In this document: piece by piece, positions 52,047-59,206 of the stretch
Layout of the letters: each line of letters begins with the position of its first letter
Position numbering within the stretch: position 1 is the first letter of the stretch
From: PALSA-278 sp963760285
GTDB taxonomy: Bacteria > Acidobacteriota > Terriglobia > Acidiferrales > UBA7541
DNA length: 64,000 bases
Assembly (NCBI GenBank): GCA_963760285.1
Contig: CAVXCI010000001.1
Location: 434,001-498,000 of the forward strand
Direction of reading: 5' to 3'
Notes under the pieces: generated by a model
Told to the model about the DNA's origin: nothing
Seen by the model: only the letters and a program-made list of their open reading frames with translations
Database searches by the model: none
Translations under genes and position numbers: made by a program

Positions 52047-52155
52047 TCCAATTAATCCAAGAGGAGGGAGTCTAATCACGGCTTCCTCCTTTTCTCCCTA
52101 AAAGCTACTTCGCCACCGTGCAGGTTAACTACTTGCGCTGAGAAAGGAGAACGAA

Positions 52156-52572
52156 ATGAAGGACGAAGCCGTCTCACAGGACCAGCACAAAATCGCGCGG
52201 AACGAACTGATCGATTTGTTGAACGAGGATCTGGCTCGCGAGTACCAGGCGATTATCTCCTACGTGGTGTATTCGCAAGTATTAAAGGGCGCTGAATATA
52301 TGAACATCGCCGGTGAACTTGAGAAGCACGCAGCCCAAGAACTCAGTCACGCCCTGATCATCTCAAACCAAATTGATTATCTCGGAGGAATGCCTACAGT
52401 CCAGCCCAAGCCGGTGCTCACATCGGAGAAGGCAAAGGACATGTTGCATTTCGATCTGACGAATGAAGGCGAGACGATCCGGAACTACCGCGAAAGAGTC
52501 CGCCAGTGCGAGCAATTGAGCGAGTACGCAATGGCTGAACATATCCGCGAGATCCTGATGGACGTCCTTTGA
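52156..52572 (+). CDS. Ferritin-like/bacterioferritin-type protein
   Basis: 138 residues; AGAAAGGAGAACGAA before the ATG. A four-helix ferritin fold with diiron ligands (EDLAREYQAIISY, then ELEKHAAQELSHALI giving E..H, and later RQCEQLSEYAMAEHIREIL). It is shorter than bacterioferritin and closer to the DUF2202/ferritin-like stress proteins that protect DNA from iron-driven damage. Last gene of the stress cassette; the DNA changes character about 30 nt after its stop. Confidence 0.82.
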   Translation: MKDEAVSQDQHKIARNELIDLLNEDLAREYQAIISYVVYSQVLKGAEYMNIAGELEKHAAQELSHALIISNQIDYLGGMPTVQPKPVLTSEKAKDMLHFDLTNEGETIRNYRERVRQCEQLSEYAMAEHIREILMDVL

Positions 52573-52619
52573 GCTGAACCACTCGACAAACATTATTCTT
52601 ATTTCTTTTTCTCTGCATC

Positions 52620-53207
52620 TTGGGGAGCTTTCACCACCGGCACGTCTTCGCCCAGGGCAGTTGCCAGAGCAATCTGGTGGTCCTGTTCGATCGTGGGCCT
52701 ACTGCATCGCAGACTGTGACATCGCGAACCTCAATCACAATGACCATCGAGACCGATCCTTCAATATCGGCGAATCCGCTGCTCTCCACTACCGGCGGTC
52801 AGGCGGGGACAACGCACAACGATCTCACTGGCAACTCTGCGACACAGACGGTGGGCTTGCCAACCGCCGCAGTGAGCAGAGATGCGAACGGAAATGTAGT
52901 AATCAACATCCAACAAGATGCTAAGAATCCCCTCACGCCAGCAGCGGTGACTCCGGGGATCGAAAGCAACCTAACGGTCGGCGTTCCTGTGAACGGGAGT
53001 TCGGTGACAACTTCTGGAACGGTGTCCGGTTCTCCGGCTTTTGAGTTGAACGTGGGGACGCCCGGAAACTCGACTACGAACGTCCCTTTACAGGGCGCTT
53101 CGAGTAATCCTCTGGCGTTCTCCTACAACCTGACTCAGACGAATAAACTCCCAACGACAACGACGCCGTTGCCCCCACCGTGCCAAGGAAGCAACTGCCA
53201 TCCATGA
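52620..53207 (+). CDS. RHS-type C-terminal tip-like fragment
   Basis: 195 residues as the open frame (TTG 52620); the first ATG is at 52740 and a natural start is lacking, as expected for a displaced tip. From about residue 70 it shows DANGNVVINIQQDAKNPLTPAAVTPGIESNLTVGV, TVSGSPAFELNVG, and FSYNLTQTN. I relate the SGSPxFELNV motif to C-terminal tips of RHS-type proteins, with low certainty. It joins the next gene by an ATGA overlap at 53204, the toxin-immunity style of spacing. The 5' junction with non-matching DNA is at about 52,600. Confidence 0.55.
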   Translation: MGSFHHRHVFAQGSCQSNLVVLFDRGPTASQTVTSRTSITMTIETDPSISANPLLSTTGGQAGTTHNDLTGNSATQTVGLPTAAVSRDANGNVVINIQQDAKNPLTPAAVTPGIESNLTVGVPVNGSSVTTSGTVSGSPAFELNVGTPGNSTTNVPLQGASSNPLAFSYNLTQTNKLPTTTTPLPPPCQGSNCHP

Positions 53208-53761
53208 CAGATCAAATAAAAATCGTCCCTCTGGCGCTGCCGATACTCGACCTCGTTGCATCAGTCGGAGTCCTTGTAGGTCTCTTGCCGCTGACGGGGG
53301 CTCTACCCGGCATCGCTGACCCTGCTTTTCCTCTAGCTAACGCGCTGTGGTTCACTGGCGGCCTTGGCGGGGCGTTCCTGCTTCTTGCAACCGGCCCGAA
53401 GCTGTTGCTCGGAAGCACATCGTCCCTGCTGTACGTTGCTGTGTTCGCGGTGCTCCTCGGGGCGGCGGGAGCACTTCGTCTTCAATCGGCGGGCTTCCCA
53501 AATCTGATCCTAGACTGGCTGGCAATGAGTCTGGCCGTCGCAGTCCTACTTCTCTTGCTGCGACGCCCGTGGGCATGGGGTCTAGTCGGAGGGCTGTGGA
53601 GCGGGCTGCTGCTCGGAGCTTGGTCTGGGTTCGGGGTCTACAGTTACCTCACCACACCAACGAGGGTCTTTTCAAAGTTCCTACCGTTCCAGGTCCTGGT
53701 CAGCGTTCTGGCCATCGTCGCTGCGTTGATGAGTCTCCGCCTTCGTTACAAACAATCGTAG
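53204..53761 (+). CDS. Membrane protein coupled to the tip fragment, possible immunity protein
   Basis: 185 residues from the ATG at 53204 (ATGA overlap). About five membrane spans (LALPILDLVASVGVLVGLLPL, LLYVAVFAVLLGAAGAL, LILDWLAMSLAVAVLLLLL and others). No family recognised. Its place after a tip-like gene, and the repeat element after it, make an immunity role possible; the sequence alone does not prove it. Confidence 0.6.
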   Translation: MTDQIKIVPLALPILDLVASVGVLVGLLPLTGALPGIADPAFPLANALWFTGGLGGAFLLLATGPKLLLGSTSSLLYVAVFAVLLGAAGALRLQSAGFPNLILDWLAMSLAVAVLLLLLRRPWAWGLVGGLWSGLLLGAWSGFGVYSYLTTPTRVFSKFLPFQVLVSVLAIVAALMSLRLRYKQS

Positions 53762-53772
53762 GCGTCAAACCA

Positions 53773-53945
53773 AGGCCGTCTCTTCGGAGGCGGCCTAGCT
53801 GCGTCTGGCAGGGTCGTGGACGCGCCGGTGGGTGTTGTCCGGGCCTCTGCATCGTCGAGAGCAAAACCACGCTGCCTACGGCATCGGGAGTAGGGCCGAC
53901 ACGTCACCCCAGAATGGTTGCTGTAGAGCAACCTGAAGTTAACGC
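53773..53945 (+). repeat. Downstream repeat element, copy A (UUCG hairpin plus core)
   Basis: A 10-bp hairpin with a TTCG loop (53773-53796) begins 12 nt after the stop codon. A core from 53881 (GCATCGGGAGTAGGG, then CGACACGTCACCCC) and a second hairpin GGTTGC/GCAACC follow. It matches copy B at 56595-56745 in order and sequence. Confidence 0.75.
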
Positions 53946-53989
53946 AGGCGAACTTGTTGATTCTTAAGCGCGGCTGCTAGTCTCGGCTG

Positions 53990-55453
53990 TTGAGGCGAGA
54001 GAGGAAGCCGGGACATGGTGAAGCCGCCGCTGCGCACGAAATCCATCGGTTTCAAGGTCAGCCAGGAAGAATACGCGCGGCGGGGAACCGATGGTGGCAG
54101 CAGGTAACGCAAGGATCGGGATACCCGTCAATCTTGACTTTCAATACCAACAACCAGATTTCTAACTCCGCGGTTACTTACGACGCGGCGGGCAATATAA
54201 TGTTCGACGGCACGTACGGATACGGTTACGACGCCGAGGGCCGTATTACGTCGGTGACGCAAGGGGGCGGCACTATAGCCACCTACGTTTATGATGCCTT
54301 CGGCCATCGCGTGGAGCGGGCGGTCACCGGAGTCACATGGTATTATTTTACCGATCTATCGGGACGTGTTGTGACGGTGATAAACCAATCCGGAGCACTG
54401 GTGCGGAATGAGATTTACGCCGGCGGCCAGCACCTGGCCACCTACACGAGTTCATCAACCACGTTCAACCACGGCGATTGGCTGGGGACGGAGCGGGCTC
54501 GCACTACGATTCAGGGGGCGCTTTCAGAGTCCTGCAAATCGTTGCCGTTCGGCGATGGGTTCTCTTGTTTTTACACCTCAGGAGACGTTTCGACAATTCA
54601 TTTCACCGGCAAAGAACGCGATGCAGAATCCGGCAATGACTACTTCGGGGCCAGGTATTACGGCTCGAACATGGGACGGTTCATGTCGCCCGATCCAGTG
54701 TTCATTAGTGCCCAGCGTTTGGCCGATCCTCAGAGTTTGAATTTGTATGCTTACGTGCGGAACAACCCGCTAGGGTTGACCGACGATACCGGGCTCGACT
54801 TTTATCTGGCTTGCGCGACTTCAGACCACTCAGGATGCGGGCAAGTTCAGAATGGCAGTTCTTCGGTGTGGGTACAGGGTCAGACCGTCAATGGTTCGTT
54901 CCAGGCAGCCGATGTGGATATGAATCAGCAAGGCAATCCCGGCGCTGGCTATAGCGATCAGTTCGGGAACAACTACTCAGGCACGTTCGACCAGAACAAT
55001 GGAGTGAGCTTCACCAACACTGCGACCGGAGCCACTTCAGGGGGATCACAGTTCATCGATGGCAGCGATCCTACCCAGCTTAGCGGGAGCGGAGCGTTCT
55101 CAAATATCACGGGCAACTTCTTCTCTGACTGCGGTGGTTCTTGCCAAGGCCGTGCGGCGCTCAGTGGCTCGGCAGATGCGTTCGCCGCAACAGAATCTCA
55201 ACTCAACAAACAGGGCGGCTTGCTGACGTTCCTTGACCGTTTTTCGGGGGCGCATAAGAGCGGCGCTCAGTGGAAAGATAGCAACGGTTATGTCCACATG
55301 CTGCAAGACCCCAATGGCAGGATGGAGATGCACTTCGAGGGACACCCGACAGGAGTTGATGTTCAGCAGTTCGTGCTGCACATGGTGGACACGATCAGAG
55401 ACGCTACAAGCGGGCGTGCGAATCAAGAAAAGAATGCGACGTTGCCACAATGA
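53990..55453 (+). CDS. RHS-repeat core fragment with a C-terminal toxin-like tip
   Basis: 487 residues in the open frame (TTG 53990), but the first 40 are another frame of the RHH fragment. RHS text begins near 54107: YD repeats (VTYDAAGNIMFDGTYGYGYDAEGRITSV, YVYDAFGHRVERA), then the core closure GKERDAESGNDYFGARYYGSNMGRFMSPDP and LNLYAYVRNNPLGLTDDTG. After this lies a variable tip of 190 residues with no recognised nuclease motif (DSNGYVHMLQDPNGRMEMHFEGHPTGV). The large N-terminal shell is absent, so it is an orphan tip module. ATGA overlap with the next gene. Confidence 0.8.
   Translation: MRRERKPGHGEAAAAHEIHRFQGQPGRIRAAGNRWWQQVTQGSGYPSILTFNTNNQISNSAVTYDAAGNIMFDGTYGYGYDAEGRITSVTQGGGTIATYVYDAFGHRVERAVTGVTWYYFTDLSGRVVTVINQSGALVRNEIYAGGQHLATYTSSSTTFNHGDWLGTERARTTIQGALSESCKSLPFGDGFSCFYTSGDVSTIHFTGKERDAESGNDYFGARYYGSNMGRFMSPDPVFISAQRLADPQSLNLYAYVRNNPLGLTDDTGLDFYLACATSDHSGCGQVQNGSSSVWVQGQTVNGSFQAADVDMNQQGNPGAGYSDQFGNNYSGTFDQNNGVSFTNTATGATSGGSQFIDGSDPTQLSGSGAFSNITGNFFSDCGGSCQGRAALSGSADAFAATESQLNKQGGLLTFLDRFSGAHKSGAQWKDSNGYVHMLQDPNGRMEMHFEGHPTGVDVQQFVLHMVDTIRDATSGRANQEKNATLPQ
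54015..54107 (+). pseudogene. N-terminal fragment of a ribbon-helix-helix (MobC/CopG-like) protein
   Basis: 30 codons with GAGGAAG before the ATG and a TAA at 54105. The text LRTKSIGFKVSQEEYARRG is the first strand and helix of a relaxosome MobC or CopG-type DNA-binding protein, where the chain normally continues for 70 or more residues. The sequence then turns into RHS coding DNA, so the gene was cut by recombination. It hints at a past plasmid or integrative element. Confidence 0.6.
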
Positions 55454-56565
55454 AGAGCTACCTACTCTCAATCCTTCTGTTGTCTGGCAGTTGCTGGGGG
55501 CAAGGCTCGTACACGCTTCCCCTAGCGAAAGCGAACACGTCTCTCTCTCTTCCTTCGATGGCGGCGGGAGGTGGGGTGCTTTATGAAGCGCATCGTTCGT
55601 TCGATGTGATGCGCTTCTCTACTCAGCTTCAGGTATCGGCGTTCGATCTATCGACACACAAAGAGTTGAGGCACACGGTTATCAATGTTCCTCGCGTTCA
55701 TGGTGCGCGAGCTGCTGAGGGCTTCTATCTCTCGCCGGACGGCCAGACGCTGGTCTATGCGGAATTACATGAGCCGAACCTGCTACTCGTGCTCTCTGCA
55801 AAAGACCTGTCTGAGGTTCGACGCACGGATGCGTTGCCGTTCACTTCTGCGGACCACTACCGTCTCTTTGCAGGCTTCGATGAAAGCGGCTTGCTGAGCT
55901 TCACTTCCGCCCGATCCGGCAAGCTGCGCTTCGTCCGCATGAATCTCTCCGACTTCAAAATCGCATCGGAGGTTACGGGGCCGAAACAGCTCAACGCCGA
56001 GCCGACGGTATGGTCGCCAAAAAGCCGGACTGTCTGGGTACAGTTGCCAGTGCCCTCAGGAGCGTGGCAGGAGTACCACGAAGACGGCACGCCGACCGAA
56101 GCCAGGTTGGACTACCGCTTCATGCACGGAGCGGATAGCGGAGCCGTGGTTCTGGGCAAAAGCAAGCTGCTGGCGTTTTATGGAGACTTCTCTGCTCAAG
56201 GGGCTGTCGCGGTTTACAACGACGGCCATACCAAGGAGGTGGAGCTAAAGTGTGCCCCCGGCTCATACAGCAGCGGCGACGTTCCCGGCTATGTTGGCGC
56301 GATCTGTACGACCAGACCCGACCGTGAGCCAGAGCATGGCGGTAACAAAATCCTCAGCTCCGAGTTCCTGCTGTTGAAGACGGATGGGCCGACGGTAGCT
56401 TGGCGGCATCCGATGGACTTCCTGGGCGTGGCCGATAGCAACGAGCCGAACACCGGCTTCCAGAGTGGCAACCCGTTGCTGTATCGGGCTGGCTCGAAAC
56501 TCTTGATCGTGGCTCCGTCGAAGTCCTCAGCCCTGACGGTCTATCAGATCGACGCCCCGCAGTGA
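55450..56565 (+). CDS. Exported beta-propeller-like protein coupled to the RHS tip
   Basis: 371 residues from the ATG at 55450 (ATGA overlap with the RHS stop). A signal peptide (YLLSILLLSGSCWGQ) is followed by propeller-like strands (GFYLSPDGQTLVYAELHEPNLLLVLSAKDL). An immunity protein located outside the cytoplasm is one reading; a plain secreted protein of unknown role is another. Repeat element B starts 30 nt after its stop. Confidence 0.6.
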   Translation: MKSYLLSILLLSGSCWGQGSYTLPLAKANTSLSLPSMAAGGGVLYEAHRSFDVMRFSTQLQVSAFDLSTHKELRHTVINVPRVHGARAAEGFYLSPDGQTLVYAELHEPNLLLVLSAKDLSEVRRTDALPFTSADHYRLFAGFDESGLLSFTSARSGKLRFVRMNLSDFKIASEVTGPKQLNAEPTVWSPKSRTVWVQLPVPSGAWQEYHEDGTPTEARLDYRFMHGADSGAVVLGKSKLLAFYGDFSAQGAVAVYNDGHTKEVELKCAPGSYSSGDVPGYVGAICTTRPDREPEHGGNKILSSEFLLLKTDGPTVAWRHPMDFLGVADSNEPNTGFQSGNPLLYRAGSKLLIVAPSKSSALTVYQIDAPQ

Positions 56566-56594
56566 TCTTTTTAGTCGTTGTTCCGAGTAGTCAC

Positions 56595-56745
56595 AGGCCG
56601 TCCCTTCTGGGGCGGCTTGCTTGCGTCTGTGGCCTCCATCTGGGAGCTATGGCGGTGCAATCAGAAAGGCACGCTGCTTCGCATCGGGAGTAGGCCGACA
56701 CGTCACCCCCGAATGGGAGCTGTAGAGGAACTTAAAGTTCCTATG
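56595..56745 (+). repeat. Downstream repeat element, copy B
   Basis: Hairpin AGGCCGTCCC/GGGGCGGCTT with loop TTCT (56595-56618), then GCGTCTG, then the core from 56681 (GCATCGGGAGTAGG, CGACACGTCACCCC) and a closing hairpin-like GGAACTTAAAGTTCC. Same layout as copy A at 53773-53945. The following 210 nt up to the IS3 copy show nothing further. Confidence 0.75.
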
Positions 56746-57023
56746 CGGGAACCACAATGGAATGAGCGGTCTACGGACAATAGCCGCGAAAATGTTGGCG
56801 TTTACAGGTTGCTGAGGGTGAACGTGAGTGGAATCAGCGACTAAGGGGAAAGTCTGGCCTTCGGTGGCTGTTCGGTGTAAACGCGGCGGTTGCTGTGCGT
56901 GAACGTGTTGAAAATGCAGGGTTGCCGATCCGGCAGGTTCTTGACACCCGATTGGGCTTGACGTGACTGGCATTGTTTGTACCAGCGGGAGTGAGAGAAA
57001 ATTCACTCTGGAGGGAAGCTGGT

Positions 57024-57302
57024 ATGCCGAACAGGAGACACAAGCCGGAGCAAATCGTCGCGCTGCTGCGGCAGATTGAAGTGGGTATCGCCAACGGAAA
57101 GACCACCCCGCAAGCCTGCCGGGAAGTGGAGATCACCGAGCAGACCTACTACCGCTGGCGGAAAGAGTACGGCGGTTTGAAGCTGAACCAGGCCAAGCGG
57201 CTCAAGGATCTGGAGAGGGAAAACACCAAGTTGAAGCGTCTGGTGGCGGAGCTGTCGCTGGAGAAGCAAATTTTGAAGGACGTGGCGGAGGGAAACTTCT
57301 AA
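57024..57302 (+). CDS. IS3-family OrfA (copy 2)
   Basis: 92 residues, the same helix-turn-helix and zipper as copy 1 with changes at the N-terminus (NRRHKPEQIVALLRQIEVGIANG). The GGGAAAC heptamer at 57290-57296 is conserved and leads into orfB in the -1 frame. Confidence 0.92.
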   Translation: MPNRRHKPEQIVALLRQIEVGIANGKTTPQACREVEITEQTYYRWRKEYGGLKLNQAKRLKDLERENTKLKRLVAELSLEKQILKDVAEGNF

Positions 57303-57325
57303 GCCCTGAGCGGCGGCGTTGTGCG

Positions 57326-58168
57326 GTGGAGCAGGTGCGCGCCAGGTACGCAGTGAGTGAGCGGCATGCTTGCCGGCTGCTGGGGCAGGGGCGAGGGACA
57401 CAACGTTACGAACCGCTGACGCGGACCGATGAGGATGCGCTGACGCGAGACATCATCCACCTGGCCAGCGACTACGGACGCTATGGGTACCGGCGGATCA
57501 CCGTAAAGCTGCGCGAGGCGGGCTGGGAAGTGAGTCAGGACCGGGTGCAGCGGATCTGGCGGCGGGAAGGGCTGAAAGTGCCGCACAAACAAAGGGCGAG
57601 AAGACGGCTGTGGTTAAACGACGGGTCCTGCGTGCGGCTGCGGCCGGAACGGGCGAACCAGGTGTGGAGCTACGACTTCGTGAGCGCCATGACGCACGAT
57701 GGACGCCTGCTGCGGCTGCTGACGATGCTGGATGAATACACGCGGGAGTGTCTGGCGATTCGCGTGGCGCGGCGGCTGGGGAGCTATGAAGTGATCGAAA
57801 CGCTGGCGGAGGTGATGTTGTGGAGGGGAATCCCGGAACATATTCGTTCGGACAACGGTCCGGAGTTCGTAGCCAAGGCCCTGAGGAGCTGGCTGGCGAG
57901 CTTGGGGACAGGGCCACTGTATATTGAGCCGGGCAGTCCGTGGGAGAACGGCTACTGCGAGAGTTTCAATGGGAAGCTGCGGGATGAATGCTTAAACGGA
58001 GAAATCTTTTACTCGTTGAAGGAGGCGCAGATCGTGATCGAGCGGTGGCGGGTGGAGTACAACACGGAGCGGCCGCACAGTGCGCTCGGCTATAGGCCGC
58101 CGGCGCCGGCGGCCTATAGCCCCCTGGTTCCGCCTAACCCGATTTCGCAGTCTGGAACTGTGATGTAA
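57326..58168 (+). CDS. IS3-family OrfB, DDE transposase (copy 2)
   Basis: 280 residues, intact DDE core (YDFVSAMTHDGR, IRSDNGPEF, ENGYCESFNG). It differs from copy 1 mainly in the segment LLRLLTMLDEYTRE and in RSWLASLGTG. Confidence 0.93.
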   Translation: MEQVRARYAVSERHACRLLGQGRGTQRYEPLTRTDEDALTRDIIHLASDYGRYGYRRITVKLREAGWEVSQDRVQRIWRREGLKVPHKQRARRRLWLNDGSCVRLRPERANQVWSYDFVSAMTHDGRLLRLLTMLDEYTRECLAIRVARRLGSYEVIETLAEVMLWRGIPEHIRSDNGPEFVAKALRSWLASLGTGPLYIEPGSPWENGYCESFNGKLRDECLNGEIFYSLKEAQIVIERWRVEYNTERPHSALGYRPPAPAAYSPLVPPNPISQSGTVM

Positions 58169-58326
58169 ACTCTCTCACAGCGCTTGGTACAAAAAATGCA
58201 TCACCTCAGCCGCCGCGGCCCTTCTGACACTCGCAACTCAAGGTGAATCAAACCGCAATGCGATAGAATCGCGATGCGGCCCATCGCGACAATTGTGACG
58301 CCGTGGAAGTTTTCCCGGACAAAGTC

Positions 58327-58947
58327 ATGTCTCGCATTCCTCTCGAAAAATCGTATCCCGCGCTGGCCTTCCGGCCCCGCTCGCGAAACTGGTGGGCCAA
58401 GCTCACCGGGACGCCGGCGGAATGTGTTCACCTCGATCTCGAGCAATCCTTCATCGCCACTCTGGTGCCGGACATTCTGTACGTTCGGGGACGGTCCAAG
58501 CCCAGAAGGAATCCGGTGCGGCCGGAAGTGTGTCTGTGCCGCGACTGCTTCCTGCAAACTTTGGAGCCGGAGCTGGCCGCCTATCGCGGACGGGTGATTG
58601 CCTTCGAGCCGGACGCAGAAACTTTCACGCAATATTTTTTTGTCGCCCCGGCGGATTTTGACGCCTCCGGCCTGGAGCCCAACCTATCCACCACGGTCAC
58701 GAGACTGCTCAGCCGGCGCAAGGAAAGTTGCGCGGAGTGCGGGCATTCGGCGACGTGGCTGTGGTTTTCGCGCGCGCAAGTGGCCAGCCTGGACGACGTG
58801 GACAACATGCGCGCGGAATCGGCGGAGCATCTTTGCGCCCGGCACGGCGCGGCGCGGCTGTGCAAAATGCTGAAGAACATCCCCGAGGCCAGCATCTACT
58901 ACATGAATGTCCCTTATGGCGAGTCAGGAACCTACGTCTGGATTTAG
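58327..58947 (+). CDS. Conserved hypothetical protein with Cys pairs
   Basis: 206 residues from ATG 58327 (GTG 58303 also possible). Two metal-type cysteine pairs are visible: CLCRDC in the first half and CAECGHSATWLW in the second, with a later LCARHGAARLC. The middle (FEPDAETFTQYFFVAPADFDASGL) is beta-rich. No family recognised; a zinc-stabilised fold is likely. The small gene at 58958 follows closely. Confidence 0.6.
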   Translation: MSRIPLEKSYPALAFRPRSRNWWAKLTGTPAECVHLDLEQSFIATLVPDILYVRGRSKPRRNPVRPEVCLCRDCFLQTLEPELAAYRGRVIAFEPDAETFTQYFFVAPADFDASGLEPNLSTTVTRLLSRRKESCAECGHSATWLWFSRAQVASLDDVDNMRAESAEHLCARHGAARLCKMLKNIPEASIYYMNVPYGESGTYVWI

Positions 58948-58957
58948 CGGCGGACCA

Positions 58958-59200
58958 ATGGATTTGCGGGAAATGGTCAAAAAATATCTGGCGCTGGCGG
59001 ACAGTTACGGCGCGCCCGTGGCCATCGCCGATTTTGGCTGGACGCAAGCTGAAACCGAAAAGCTATTCAGCTCGCTGGAAGACGACTACCAGATCGGCCG
59101 TTTTCTGCAATTTGAAATGCGCCAGGGAAAAAGTTTCCTTATCAACGGATTCCCGCAAACCCACGTGGCCGTCAGCGCGGAAATCCAATCCCTGCTCTAA
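58958..59200 (+). CDS. Small conserved hypothetical protein
   Basis: 80 residues from ATG 58958, 10 nt after the previous stop (an ATG at 58907 would overlap it). The text DLREMVKKYLALADSYGAPVAIADFGWTQAETEKLFSSLEDDYQIGRFLQF is a compact alpha/beta unit. No family recognised; coupled to the preceding gene. Confidence 0.55.
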   Translation: MDLREMVKKYLALADSYGAPVAIADFGWTQAETEKLFSSLEDDYQIGRFLQFEMRQGKSFLINGFPQTHVAVSAEIQSLL

Positions 59201-59206
59201 TTATTT

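Larger units (their letters stand above)
56959..58208 (+). mobile_element. IS3-family element, copy 2 (1,250 bp)
   Basis: Same length, ends and orientation as copy 1 (38459-39708). Large blocks are identical while the 5' part of orfA and the middle of orfB differ by 10-15%. Flanks GGCT (left) and GCCG (right) show no target duplication. With copy 1 it brackets a region of about 17 kb. Confidence 0.92.

Noticed and set aside
38459..58208. Proven composite transposon with target duplication
   Set aside because: Outer flanks AAC and GCC, and inner flanks TCC and GCT, do not match, so only a bracketed region can be claimed.
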